Shown here in pieces: positions 1 to 43,576 of a stretch of 64,000 nt of DNA (the stretch's first letter is position 1; each line of letters opens with the position of its first letter). The translations under genes were made by a program, and so were the position numbers. The stretch is from assembly GCA_013397455.1 (NCBI GenBank), contig VYZB01000030.1:4213385-4277384 (forward strand). Reading direction: 5' to 3'. The notes under the pieces were generated by a model. The model ran no database searches. It saw nothing but the letters and a program-made list of their open reading frames with translations, and was not told the origin of the DNA. Source of the DNA: Crotophaga sulcirostris. Taxonomy: Eukaryota > Chordata > Aves > Cuculiformes > Crotophagidae.

Positions 1-520
1 AGGAGCAGGAGGATGGACCCAGCAAGGAGAAGTTTTAATCTGAAACAGGGTTAATTCTAACTTAGTTTTATTATCCTGCTCTATTAAACTGGATCACCGC
101 TTACTAATTTATTGAATGCAGTCCCAGACCTAAGAACTGCTGGGCTGCTGCCTGGGTTTTGAGCTCTCTATCAAGTTGGAATGGGGCATTTCACCCTGAT
201 GGGACACGTCCTTTGGATGCAACTGATTCCAGGGGATCTGAGAGTGGAAATTCATGGCTGAAGGGGAAAAACTTTTGCATATATATCTTCAGGAAGGAGG
301 AACATGGCCACATGGGAGGAAGGCACGCTTGTTTATCGTGAGTTTAACTTCCTCTGGCATCTCCTGGGTCAGCTCATTTCTAGTAAGTGGCTGGATTTCC
401 CACTTGCATTGCTCACCACAGCTGGCCCCGATCTGACTCGGTGGTGTAACATTGCCCATGCTGCATCCCCCATGCTCCAGAATGGACCATGGGCAAAAGG
501 AGCCCAGGGATGCTGGGGTT
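1..520. other. No gene seen
   Basis: Unique sequence before the first CR1. Short open frames only, with no recognisable product. Confidence 0.6.
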
Positions 521-1398
521 GGGGCACCCTCAGCAAGTTTGTCAATGACACCAAGCTGTGTGGTGTGGTTGACACAATGCAGGGAAGGGATGGCATCCAG
601 ACAAAAATGGACAGGCTGCAGAGGTGAGACCATCCAAACCTCATGGAGTTCAACAAGGCCAAATGCAAGGTCCTGTATCTGGGTCAGGGCAATCCAAGCA
701 CAAATACCGACTGGGCAGAGAGTGGACTGGGAGCAGCCCTGAAGAAAAGGACTTGGGGTGCTGGCAGGTGAGAAGGGCAACATGAGTCGGCAACCGGTGC
801 TCGGAGCCCAGAAAGCCAAACCATGTCCTGGGCTGCACTCAAAGCAGTGGGGCCAGCAGGGAGAGGGAGGGTCTGCTCCGCTCTCATGGGTCCTCACCTG
901 GAGCCCTGTGTCCAGTTCTGGAGTCCTCAGCACAGGAAGGACCTGGAACTGTTGGAGTGAGTCCAGAGGAGGCCACGGAGATGATCCGAGGCCTGAAGCA
1001 CCTCCTGCATGAGGACAGGCTGAGAAAGTTGGGATTATTCAACTGAAGAAGAGAAGGCTCTGGGGAGACCTTAGGGCAGCCTCCAAGTACTGAAAGGGGC
1101 TCCAGGAAAGCTGGGAAGGGGCTCTTGATCAGGGAGTGCAGGTGTAGGACGAGGGGGAATGGTTTTCAGCTGAAAGAGGGGACACTGAGATGAGATCTTG
1201 GGAAGAAATGTTTTGCTGTGAGGGTGCGGAGGCCCTGGCCCAGGTTGCCCAGAGAAGTGGTGGCTGCCCCATCCCTGGAGGTGTTCAAGGCCAGGTTGAT
1301 TGGGGCTTTGAGCCCCCTGATCCAGTGGGAGGTGTCCCTGCCCATGGCAGAGAGGTGAAACTGGATGGTCTTTGAGGTCCCTTCCAATCCAAACCATT
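521..1398 (+). mobile_element. CR1 fragment
   Basis: Begins in the reverse-transcriptase region (FVNDTKLCG) with stops and frameshifts and runs into the 3' UTR, ending at the CCAAACCATT tail without the terminal octamers. Confidence 0.85.
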
Positions 1399-2576
1399 GG
1401 GTTGATGATTTTATGCTGACATATGCAGACAGACAGACAACTGTCCAAGGCTGGTTAAATCCCTAGAGCCTCAGGGAGAAATAGCTTCAGGGCAGCAAAT
1501 AGCCCCTGCAAACACAGCTGCCACATCCCAGACAGGAAAAACAGGTCAGACCAAGAGGAGCGAAGGCTGAAGACAGCTGGGAGTGACGTCAGGTGGATAG
1601 ATGGTTTCGGGCATCTGGTCCAGACAGGTGACCTCAGTTTATGACTCCAGCCTATCCCAATGAAAGTGAGCTGTGACACTGGCGCTGTCAGGTGGGATGG
1701 GCAGGATGGGCAGGATATCCATGGGAGAGCCGGCGGGGGACTCTAACCATGGCTTGGACCTGGCCAGGAAGGACAGTCTGTGCTGGATGGGCTGAGCCTG
1801 AATTAAAATACAAGATAAGAAATATACCCAGAGGTGCTCTTCTCCAGGGGCTGAGGAAGGTGGAAATCATTTGCCTGGCATAACACCACCTCTCCATCCC
1901 TGAGATCCCAGCTCTGGTGAAACCAGGGGTGGTCATCGTGACATCCCAATTCCAGGCTCCAACTGGCTTCTTCTGGGGTTGCTTTGTCCCCCATTCCCGC
2001 CAGATAAAGCTGCCCAGGGGGATGCTATGTCTGGAGATGGCATCTTGGATGAGCCTACAGTCAGTGCCCACCTCAAGTGCCTCCACAGAGCAGGCAGGCA
2101 ACTAGTGTGGGATTCCTCACCAGCTCTTACACCTGATTCAGGCGGATACAGGATATCCTGGGTCTATTGTCCTGCCCAGCAAACCCTCCTCCCACAGCAG
2201 CCTCCAAGGCTGCCGGTGAGGTCAGACGCAGAAACAGTCCCCACAAACAGTACTGGGAAAAACTGAAAAGCTCTCGAGGCTTTTGTTTCAGGCACATGGC
2301 CATCCCTCCTCTGTCTGCCTCAGAGGAAGCCGTGTCAGTGTGGCACCCAGCCTTCCTGTGCGTGTCTGCTCCCATCAAAACAAGGCTCCTAAAATAACTC
2401 CCTCAAACAATGTGGCCAAGGTTTGGGGTGACGTCTTGGCTTTCCCCTCCTCATACACACCTTTTCCCCGGAAGCCCACAAAGAATGTATATTTGCTCAG
2501 CAGCCTCTTGGGTTTCTCTTCATTGTATTCCTAGTCATCGGTGCGAGGAAACATGGCCCAGAACAAAACACAACCT
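1399..2576. other. No gene seen
   Basis: Unique sequence between two CR1 copies. A G/A-rich GGGATGGGCAGGATGGGCAG at 1695 is the only local repeat noticed. Confidence 0.6.
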
Positions 2577-3170
2577 GAAATGCGCTGCAACCAAAGCAGT
2601 GGGGCCAGCAGGGAGAGGGAGGGGATTCTGACCCTCTGCTCCACTTCTGGTGAGACTCCATCTGGAGCCCTGTGTCCAGTTCTGGAGTCCTCAGCACAGA
2701 AAGGACCTGGAGCTGTTGGAGTGAGTCCAGAGGAGGCCACGGAGATGATCCGAGGGATGAAGCACCTCCCGTACAAGGACAGGCTGAGAGAGCTGGGGTT
2801 GTTCAGCCTGGAGAGGAGAAGGCTCTGGGGAGACCTCAGAGCAACCTCCAGTACTGAAAGGGGCTCCAGGAAAGCTGGGAAGGGGCTCTTGATCAGGGAG
2901 TGTAGGCGTAGGACAAGGGGGAATGGTTTTCAGCTGAAAGAGGGGACACTGAGATGAGATCTTGGGAAGAAATGTTTTGCTGTGAGGGTGGGGAGGCCCT
3001 GGCCCAGGCTGCCCAGAGAAGTGGTGGCTGCCCCATCCCTGGAGGTGTTCAAGGCCAGGTTGATTGGGGCTTTGAGCCCCCTGATCCAGTGGGAGGTGTC
3101 CCTTGCCCATGGCAGGGGGGTTGGAACTGGATGGTCTTTGAGGTCCCTTCCAACCCAAACCATTCTATCT
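2577..3170 (+). mobile_element. CR1 fragment
   Basis: Same subfamily as the copy at 521-1398 and nearly parallel to it over the last 500 bp; 5'-truncated, ends CCAAACCATTCTAT. Confidence 0.88.
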
Positions 3171-4721
3171 TTGCTGTGTTTCTGAGCAAAAGGCTTTGTC
3201 TTTTGTCCTGGCTGTCCTCAGGGAGAAGGGAGAAGGGCTGGGCTGAGGAAGGAGATGTTGCTGCACCCCCTGTATGTGTTCGTGGGGTCTCTTACCCAGG
3301 GCTATCCCTGTGGTGCTCAGTTCCATACTCTCAGTCTGCTTCTTGGGCAGGAAAACCAAGCCCAGGCAGCCAAAACGGTGTTATCACAGCCCTGCTCCGT
3401 GCACAGCCCCAGCTCGTAGCTTCCGACCTCCTCCTGGGAGGGTTCAGCATCACCATCGTGGGCTGCTCCCAGCCCTCCTGCTCGCCTCTTCCCAGGACAC
3501 TGCAAAACACTTTGGTATTTGAGCTTTTAGTGAGGGTTTTCAGGGCTTTAATAATCCAATATTTGGCAGCAATAGAGCTGGAAATGCAAACATCTTGGCA
3601 TCTGCATATGGCACCAGAGTGATAATGCCTGGGCACTGGTTTTCGCTCCCTTCCTGCCCTGAGTGAGCTCTCTGCCTCCTCTCATGGCAGAGCAGTGACT
3701 GTCAGAAATCCCACTTCTTGTTTCAAGCTTCACCAAAATCCGCCTGTCTTTTGGGTTCGTTTCTCCTTCTTTATGTCAAGATGCCGTGGTTGCATATGCT
3801 GCCGGCGCCAGCAGGAACATTTCTGCCAAACCCTGTGCTAAGAAAAAAAGAAGGCAGGGGGGGCTTTCACTTTCCGCTGTCAAACTTCTCCCTGCAGATC
3901 AGGGACCTGCAAGACCCTCCTGCAAAACTTGTAGGGACAGAGGTGCCCATCACCACCATCCCTGTGCCCCCAGCTGGGTCTGCATTACCTCTGAATGTTG
4001 GATTGTTGCTGCATTGCTGCAAACTGGGACAGGAGCTTGTGGGATCCTACCCAACTGCCAATGTCTGAATGTTATCCAACACTACCTGGAGGAGCAGGCC
4101 CAGCAGCAAGCATGAAGAATAACGCACACAAAGGCAGCTGGGCACTGGTTTAGATGAAGCCATGACACTTTAAAAGCCCTGTAAAAGGGGGCTGAGCACT
4201 GCAACAGCTCTGCTGGGTTCTGCAACCAGTCCTGCCTTTGTGCCAAGATGCTTTGATGGAGGGTTTGAAAGAGAGGGGGAGGTATTGTTCTCTTTTGCTT
4301 TTGCTGGCACGTTTTAAAAGCTTGAATTCCTATTCCCTGCTTCCCTCCATCCCAAGCCTGGCCTTTTTCTGCCTCCCGGCTGTCAACTATCAGCTCATTT
4401 TTCCCCCAAACCAGCAAAAAGAGAGCTGTGAGTTCAGCGCCGCCCTGTTCCATGGGCTGTCAGCCAGGCAGCCCATGCATGTGCTCCTAAAAGCCATTCC
4501 CGACGTCAAAGGCGAGGAAAAGTGGGAGCATTGCAATGCCTGTCCCAGCTCCCAGTGAGCAGAAGGTGCTGGGACGGCTCCGTGCCCGCAAGGACCCACC
4601 GCTGCTATTTATATCCCTCGCTTTCTGCATGTGGTGGGCGGTGATGAGCAGGGTGCTGCTAACAACTCCCCTTGGGATTCTCCAGCAGGAATTTGCTCAG
4701 CTTCTTGCTCCTCAACAGCTC
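3171..4721. other. No gene seen
   Basis: Unique sequence. Overlapping short open frames on both strands show no domain I recognise. Confidence 0.6.
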
Positions 4722-5234
4722 CTTAGCGCTGCTGAGGCCACACCTCGAATCCTGGGTTCAGTTTTGGGCCCCTCACTCCAAGGATATTGAGGGGCTGGAG
4801 CGCATCCAGAGAAAGGAATGGAGCTGGGGAGGGATCTGGAACCCAGGGCTTCTGGGAGCGGCTGAGGTCCCTGGGGCTGTTTAGCCTGGAGAAGAGGAGG
4901 CTGAGGGGAGACCTCATTGCTCTCTGCAGATCCTGAAGGGGGGTTGTGGTGAGGTGGGTGCTGGGCTCTTCTTCCAAGGACAAGAGGAAGTGGCCTCAAG
5001 TTGCACCAAGGGAGGTTTAGATTGGATATTAGGGTAAATTTCTTCACCAAAAGAGTGGTGAAGCCCTGGCAGAGGCTGCCCAGGGCAGTGTTTGAGTCTC
5101 CATCCCTGGAGGGGTTCAAAAACTGTGTAGATGTTGCACTTCAGGATATGTTTTATGGTGCACAGTGGTGTTGGGTTGACAGTTGGACTGGATGAGCTTA
5201 GAGGCCTTTTCCAACATTAATGATGCTATGGTGC
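4722..5234 (+). mobile_element. CR1 fragment
   Basis: Starts at the 'LRPHLES' part of reverse transcriptase; includes the usual 3' UTR and a decayed tail. A different subfamily from the two copies to the left. Confidence 0.85.
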
Positions 5235-5389
5235 CAGTCTGAACTGGGAGCAGCAAGCCCAGGGCATGCTGGAGAGGCAGGCAAGACATGGAAGACAGTG
5301 AGACGACTCCTTGGCCATCAGGGAAGAGGGATGGGGGAGTCACCAGCCACTGTTACAGCAGCATCAGCTCCCAGAGAGAAACATGGCAC

Positions 5390-7044
5390 TCATCTGCTCT
5401 TTTCCATTCTTTATTTCAACGATCACATTCTCACTTTGGTCACAGCTCTGAAAGATTTTTTTGGTAGCTGTTGTGTTGTTTGTTTTTTTCTCTTCTCTAA
5501 TTGGAACCCACTTTCTAGAATATTATAAAATTATACAAGTCCAGCAATCACCAGCTGATAATAAATAGGTATTTGTTAGTTCACAAAGTTAAAGTGCTTT
5601 GAGAAGGGATGTAAGAAGCTCTATCCTAGACTTGGAGAGGGGGTCTTGGAAATGTAGTGCAGTAGGAAGTTCTGGCCTGTTGTCCATAGTCTGTGGTCAC
5701 GAGAGGCACGTGGCATCTCTCCCCCTGGCCAAGAAGACCCCTCGGGGCACTCCTGAGTGTCTCTGAGCAGGCACGAAGCAGGAGCTGTGCCAGGTTATTG
5801 GAAGCATGAGATACAATGCCCCCTCCGTTACATGACCCAAGGTTGGGGCATTTCTGCAGTCAAGAGGGCTGTGAAAGGTTTGGACAAGGTGTGGGATCCC
5901 CCCTTGCACACAGGCACAGGGAGAGCATCCCAGTTTTCACAGTTTAGTCTTGCTCGGAGACCTCGAAGTGCAAGGGAAGCAACCCTCCCTTGGCCCCTCA
6001 ATGCGAGGGAGAGAGGCAGATCTGCTCGGGGCTGTGGGGACAACCACAGCGTCCCGGAGCCCATCAGCGTTGCCCTGAGATTGGCAGCTTGCCGCCTCCG
6101 TCCCTGAGGAAGCCCGGTCCCTCTCCTGCTGGAGAGGTGCTGGGAGCAGGGGTAGCCTGCTGCCCACAGATAAATGCCCTTAGCTGCCTGATTTGTGCGT
6201 TTCAAACATCTTCCCAAGGCCTCTCAGGGTTGGTTTGGGCTCTGCTTCCACCTTCCCTTCCCATCCCTTTCGCTCTGTCCTTCCCCACACCCCAAATCTA
6301 GTCATCTTCCCAGGCTTTTCCATGCAAAACGCTAACTTTGTGCCTGCCCTTGCTTGCAGGTTTCCAGCACCAGGTCTCCATCTCCCTCCCACATCAAAAC
6401 CACCTGTAAAACAAAAAAGAAACCAAACCCTAAAACCCCTCCAGAGCCCCCAGTTTTCCAGACCAGAAGGGTGACACATGTGACACTGGGAGCGTTCCAG
6501 TTGCTTGCCAACCCAAACAGACATTAGCCATAAATCTTGGAGGCATCAGTCCCTGCTTGAAGTGAAGCATGGATCAATCAGTTAAAAAGGCCAAGGGCAG
6601 GGCTGGTTCCTCCTCTTCATCACATGCATGTTCCCAAATAGAGGAGTAATGGTGCCCTGAGGATCAGTGCATGCACATCGGCAGAAGTCCCCTGAACGTC
6701 CACACCTTGGGTAGGCTCAGGATGATAACTGGTAGAGAGTGACCAGCACAGGCTCAAGGAGAGGCTGACACCACTCCCCTCGCACTGCTGGGTGCTCTGA
6801 ATGTCCCCCTTCCCTCCCTGTCCCCAAACCCGGCTCCATCCGGTCCCATAGTCGCTTCTTCCTTGCCATGACTCTTCCACCAAGGCCAAAGATGGAGGGG
6901 TTGCTGCCCAGGACCCCTTGTGGGACAGTCAAAGATTAATGTCCAAGGAGTGACTAAGAGAATGGCGATCTCGTCTCAGGAGCAGACAGCGAGTGCAGGA
7001 AGAGCGGCAGCAGCCAGGATAGTGGGAACACAGTCCTGCTGTGT
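5390..7044 (-). other. SEMA7A: SEMA7A 3' UTR (predicted)
   Basis: From the stop codon to just past the first minus-strand AATAAA. About 1.65 kb, with no CR1 inside; a CR1 copy begins about 150 bp beyond the predicted end. The extent is inferred from the signal alone. Confidence 0.55.
5410..5415 (-). terminator. Polyadenylation signal AATAAA for SEMA7A
   Basis: AATAAA on the minus strand, the first canonical hexamer I found downstream of the SEMA7A stop. Cleavage would be expected 10-30 nt further, around 5390. Confidence 0.5.
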
Positions 7045-37975
<30,931 letters not shown>

Positions 37976-38085
37976 TGCTACTTATTCAGTGAGCAGAGAT
38001 CATGAGCGTGTGAGGCTGACAGCTGTATTGCTTGCCCTATACAAAAGCCGAGGCAGCCAATGGCTGGAACAGAGGGCGGGACTAC
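37976..38085 (-). promoter_or_regulatory. SEMA7A core promoter (predicted)
   Basis: Reading toward the gene: a GC box (complement of GGGCGGG at 38074-38080), an inverted CCAAT (38057-38061), then a TATA-like TTTTGTATAG (38037-38046). Spacing fits a start near 38010 and a short leader of about 35 nt. Inference from motifs only. Confidence 0.5.
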
Positions 38086-38109
38086 TTTTCAACTTCAAGA
38101 AGGGAAGCT

Positions 38110-38145
38110 CATAAAAAAAAAAAGCTCATAAAAAAAAAAAAACCC
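38110..38145. repeat. Duplicated A-rich tract
   Basis: GCTCATA followed by 11-13 A, twice in a row, just upstream of the SEMA7A promoter. Confidence 0.85.
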
Positions 38146-39686
38146 AGAGTGACTCTAATTTAACACCAAAGCTTCAGCAGTTGGAAACTGCAGGCTTTGT
38201 TGCGGGGTTTGGTCCTCCTTTCCCTTTTTTCCCCTCCTTCTGTAAGGGAGAGGGGGGGTCTGAGTCTCAAGGCTCTTAAGCAAAGCTGCAGCTGCCCCCA
38301 AGCCTTGTAATCAACTCATCACAGAGAGCTGCAAGAGGAATATTAAGGCTGATATGAATGAAAAGAATGACAATGTGTGTGTAAGAATGTGGAAGAAGCA
38401 ACGACAGACCAAGGGCACAAAAATGGGTGACAAAGGATTGCCTCTCCCAGCTGCTTAAATAGGGTTGTGTCAAGGCCAATGAGGCAGCAGAAACAGCTCA
38501 CCTTTTTGAACACAAAGGGCTGCAGATGGTTCACCAGGTTCATCGTGCTGCATGTGTTTCTGCAGTCCCTCCTAAGATGGGATAGGGAGACTGCATGTTT
38601 TGACACAGAGCATGGAAAACCCTCTGTTAAACCCCACTCTGCTGCAGGATGGACCCATGTCCCAGGAGGCTGGGACACATGAGCATCCCAGAGCTCTGGA
38701 AGACCAGAGCTCTGCTATCAGGAGCATGCAGCAAGGCTGCAGCGTATTGCACGTGCCATTGCCTTTTCCTGCTGGTGCTACAAGTAGATAATAGCAAAGG
38801 ACTCCTCCCAGCAAAACAAAGCATTGCCCAATAAGTCATCCAACATTACAAGTCAGGAAGGCTACGAGACAAATACCAGAGCCTTGATGACATCTCAGCT
38901 GTGTCCCTGTGTCATACCTCCCTTCCCAAACCAGTCCAGCACGCACCGCGATGTTACTGATGCCCCTGAGCGTGCCAGTGTGGGAGGGAATGACATCTTG
39001 GAGTGTATATGGAAAACCTATTTGTAGCTGCGGTGAAGAAATACTTCTTTCCCTCAGATGGTGCCCTAACTTTTGCAATGGCAATGTTACCCAAAGGGAT
39101 GGGATGCTGAGTGCACCCACTCACAGGGCTGGGGCACAACCTTTGGAAAGTCACTTGGCTTTACCAAACCTCCGCATCCTCTCAGTTTCCCGTCAGGAGG
39201 CCAGAAAGGGCTGACGGGCTTTGTGAAGTGCTGTGAGGTTTGTTAATGAGAAGAGCAGGGCATTACGTGCAAGGAAAGCGAGGTCGAACGTGACCAGAAT
39301 AGGAGAGCCCCATGGGGAACTCACAAGGATGAGAGACGCAGCTGCGCTCTTTAAAGTTGGTACTGAAGGCAGACCCAGGGTTGCTCTGCTCTGAAGGGGA
39401 TGAACAGTGGCAGGGCAAGGAGGGCATTTTGGAGGAAGCAAAAATCTAATGAGCCAGCTAATAGTGAATTTTAAGGACCCACAGGAATTTCCCGCCAGCT
39501 CTAAACATGAGGTTTCTTCTTTCTTTTAAACCAAATATCTGCTTGAGTAATTAGTGTGTGATAACATACAGATCATCTCTGGTTTTTCACTTTTGGACAC
39601 AGTGATTTCCAGTCTTGAACCATTTTGTATTGCTGCTCAGCTGCAAACAACTGCCCATTTCCCCTCAGAGGCGGCTGCATTTAGAA
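38146..39686. other. Upstream flank of SEMA7A
   Basis: Holds copy 1 of the 205-bp repeat; otherwise nothing recognised. Confidence 0.6.
38508..38716 (+). repeat. Unidentified dispersed repeat, copy 1
   Basis: About 205 bp matching 42526-42730 in the same orientation, from GAACACAAAGGGCTGCAGAT to TGGAAGACCAGAGCT. It is not CR1. It lies about 0.5 kb upstream of the SEMA7A start. Confidence 0.75.
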
Positions 39687-40548
39687 CCATGGAATTGTTA
39701 AGGTTGGAAAAGGCCTCTAGGATCTGAGTCCAACCATCAGCCCAATCCCACCGTGCTTACTAAACCGTGTCCTAAAGTGCTACATCTACACGTGTTTTGA
39801 ACCCCTCCAAGGATGGAGACTCCACCACTGCCATGGGCAACCTCTGCCAGGGCTTCACCATTCTGTCAGTAAAGAAATATTTCCTCATATCCAATCTAAC
39901 CCTCCCCTGGCACAACCTGAGGCCATTTACTCTCATCCCATCACTTGTTCCTTAGAAGAGCCCAGCACCCACCTCACTCCAGCCTCCTTTCAGGAGCTGC
40001 AGAGAGTGATGAGGTCTCCCCTCAGCCTCCTCTTCTCCAGGCTAAACAGTCCCAGGGCCCTCAGCCACTCCCACAACCCCTGGGCTCCAGACCCTACCCC
40101 GGCTCCGGTCCCTTCTCTGGACACGCTCCAGCCCCTCAATGTCCTTCTTGGAGTGAGGGGCCCCAAACTGAACCCAGGATTCGAGGTGCAGCCTCCCCAG
40201 CACTGAGTGCAGGGGGACGATCCCTGCCCTGCTCCTGCTGGCCACACCATGGCTGAGCCAAGCCAGGATGCTGTTGGCCTTCTTGGCCACCTGGGCCACT
40301 GTTGACTCATGTTCAGCCACTGTCAACCATCAACCCCAGGGCCTTCTCTGCCAGGCAGCTTTCCAGCCACTCTGCCCCCAGCCTGGGGGGCAGCAGGGGG
40401 TTGTTGTGTCCCAAGTGCAGGACCCAGCATTTGGCTTTCTTGAACCCCATCCCATTGGCCTTGGCTTTTGGATCCAGCCTCTCCAGGCTGTATATCTCTA
40501 TCTGCTCCATTGCTCCCAGAGGTGCCAGACCCTGCTATTCCTTGTTTT
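39687..40548 (-). mobile_element. CR1 fragment
   Basis: About 860 bp from a decayed tail (ACCATGGAATTGTTAAGG) into reverse transcriptase; same subfamily as 24411-25258 and 17768-18533. Confidence 0.88.
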
Positions 40549-42352
40549 CTTGTAGAGAAGGCTTCCTGAAAAAACATCTATTTCATTGAGATCATTTCAC
40601 ACAGTCAGGAGTGAAAAAGAACAGGTGTTTGTAAATCAACAGCCTAAGCCATACAACCCATGCTGGTTCCTTAATAAAATGGGGCTTTAGCATTTTTCAG
40701 CCACCTCAAATTTGGACTGCACTATGAGAGCTACAAACATTATTATCTGCTTTCGGGACACAGTTGACAGGCTGGGAAAATGGTTTTCAACTCCCACTCT
40801 TGACAAAGTTGCCAACTGGAAACACGGAAGGGTTCTGGATCAGAGATGAACGAGGAGAGTTTGACTTTTTCAAACAGTAAATGTTTTGCTTTTCCCTTTT
40901 CCTTGCCCCTGACTAACACAGCTGGGATTCTGCATGGTTAGCTTTTAGGGGGGTTGTCCACCTACAGCTAAATACAGTGCTCCTGCGCATAAAATCCAGC
41001 TTCAAGCTCTCCCAAGACTTTGGAAGTGTTTAGCTCTAGGCTCTTTCTGTTTTAATGCTCAATACCCACTCTACCTCCTAGATCAGAATCAGGAGCTGAG
41101 CCACCCCAGGAACATGACCATATTGTGGTCCTGAATTCAGAATGATACTCCAGCACCTTTTGCTTTTGCTAAGCAAGAGACTCAGCAGACAGCTTGGTGT
41201 TCATCAATTAAGGACAACGCTGTGTGAGATGTCTGCACACCAGCTCACTGGCAAAGAAGCCTGCAGCAGAGGAGGAAAAAGGGGCTGTGGTAGAACAGGC
41301 AAGTATACACGAGCATCCCACACAAAACGCTGGTTTCAGCTCTTCACATAGATGGTCCTCATAAGAACAGAGCTTTCACCCAAATGCCTTTGCTCCCTCT
41401 AGAAGCTACAGCTCCCCTTAGCGTCCTTTTTCCTCCCCACAAGCTCCTTCAGGGCAGCAGCATGACTGATCAGCTGGGGTGAGCCTGACTCCCATGACAC
41501 GCAGAAACATCTGATCACTCCACAGAACAACAGTAGGAAAGAGAGATTCAGAGGGTGAAGGAAGTGGTTTGACACACACAGCACAATGCACTGGGAAAAC
41601 AACCCCACCGTGAGTGCCCACAGGCAGGGCTGTCCCACAGACACATAGAAAGCAGCACAGTGCAATGCTGCACGTGTTTGACCAAGGAGTAGCCCAGCTT
41701 GTACACTTGGGAGGATGGCAGAGCTGATTTCAAGGTTGCTCCAACCCTGTACCGGCTTGCAGGAGATGCTGAACACAGAATGGTGCCCTGAATCCAGGCA
41801 GCAACTCACTGTGCACTCACACCCATCCGAAAGCAGGCAAGCACTTCTGCAAGAGAGCTTATCTGCTCAGGACCTGCTCCGCCACTTGCCACGGCCTCCA
41901 CCACCCAGGAAGGAATGATTACACATGCAATGGGATTCCAGGCTTGAACTCCTGGCTCACTCTCCTCTTGCAGAGGTTTCTGTCAGCTTCACTCAAGTAT
42001 CAAGAATTCCACAACGCAAGATATGTGTGTTTTTTTCCAGATCATGCCACTTGGTTCCAGCATGGATTAGAAGACAACTTCTTCCCCCAAACATCCTGTA
42101 AAAATCATTAAGCCCAGATTTTCCCTAAGAGGAACAGTTTTATTCACCTCTGCAGAGGAGACAGACTGCTGGGTTGTTTGTGGCCCAGGCAGTGTAAGTG
42201 TTATGAAACCTCTCAGTTTGGTTGACGTCTTTTCATTAGATAAGAGCAGGAAAGTTAGAACATCATTCACAAGAACACAACAATTATCTTCTGCCAACCC
42301 CAGGTTAGGAATGTGACCACGGGAAACATGGTATGATGAGTTTGAACACATA

Positions 42353-42374
42353 TAAATAATAAATAAATAAATGT
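42353..42374. repeat. (AAAT)n microsatellite
   Basis: Short run of AAAT units in intergenic DNA. Confidence 0.8.
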
Positions 42375-42525
42375 GAAAAAACACATCTAACATTCTTAAC
42401 CCTGCAAAAGCCAAGAAGATCTTGTCTCTGTTTGGCCATCTCTTCCAGAAACCTGGCAAGTGGATCTCGATTTCTGGCTGTTATCAGCCTTGGCAGCTTC
42501 AGAAGAGCACAGAGAGGGACCTTTG

Positions 42526-42730
42526 GAACACAAAGGGCTGCAGATGTTCACCGGGTCCATCACGCCGCACACACGCACGTGTTTCCTCAGTCCCTCCCAG
42601 GATGGGACTGGGAGACTGCCTGTTTTGACACAGAGCACGGGAAACCCTCTGTTAAACCCCACCTGTGCAGGAACCCTGGGACACTGGTATAAATGAGCAC
42701 CACAGAGCTTTGGAAGACCAGAGCTTCAAT
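42526..42730 (+). repeat. Unidentified dispersed repeat, copy 2
   Basis: Partner of 38508-38716, roughly 85% alike by eye with small indels; no terminal repeats or target duplication recognised. Confidence 0.75.
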
Positions 42731-43267
42731 TTTTTACCCTTTGCACTTTGCCCTTGGGAGCAAGCAGACCTAGAGGCACAGACTTTGAGAGCGAAAATAT
42801 TCCTCCCACTGTTTCTTTTGGCACTGACCAACAGGTCTTTCAGTCCTCGGATGACAAAGCCAGGTGGGAAAGAAGCAAAGCAGATCATATATCAGTAAAC
42901 AACTATGTTCTGCTTTCAACACACAAATCCTCCCCCCAGCTTGCATTCTTCACAACCTCAACCACCCCCTCCTAAAGCCACAGTCCTGCAACGGCCATCA
43001 ATCCTTCAGCCTCTCCAGGCATGCTGGTTTTATGAAAGTTCCTCTCCACCAGCTGTTTAAGTTGGACTGAGTCAAAGTGGGTGACCAGTTGGTGTACCTC
43101 CCCCTCTCCATTCTATCATGATGCTAAAGGACAGCACGGTAAATCTACTGTCCTGAGAAGTGTCACCACAGGACTCAGAAGCCCCCATGTGCTAAATGCA
43201 ATCTCCAGGGCTTTAAAAAAGGAATCAGGGAAGGGGAGAAGGAACCATGTGCCCCAGGACATGTTTT

Positions 43268-43476
43268 TCATAGAATAAGAGTGGTTTGGCTTGGAAGAGA
43301 TCCTAAAGCCCATCCAGTTCCAATCCCCCTGCCATGGGCAGGGACACCTCCCACTGGATCAGGGTGCTCAAAACCCCATGCAACCTGGCCTGGAACACCT
43401 CCAGGGTTGAGGCATACACATCTTCTCAGAGCAACCTATGCCAGTCCCTCCCCACTTTCATAGTGAAGAATTTTAA
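43268..43476 (-). mobile_element. CR1 3' end fragment
   Basis: About 200 bp beginning TCATAGAATAAGAGTGG; separated by only 100 bp from the next, longer copy, which has its own tail. Confidence 0.85.
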
Positions 43477-43576
43477 CCCCTTTAACTTGCCAAATGAAAC
43501 CTGTGCTGGAGCTGTCTCACTGTCAGCTCCCTGGAGAACAGCAAAAAAACCCTGGCTGTGACTCCGCTTCTCATTA

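Larger units (their letters stand above)
40549..43267. other. Intergenic
   Basis: Holds copy 2 of the 205-bp repeat and an AAAT microsatellite; no gene recognised. Confidence 0.6.

Noticed and set aside
289..933. 214-codon open frame on the minus strand
   Set aside because: Mostly the antisense of the CR1 at 521-1398.
2954..3622. 222-codon open frame on the plus strand
   Set aside because: Its first third is CR1 3' UTR and the rest has no recognisable protein character.
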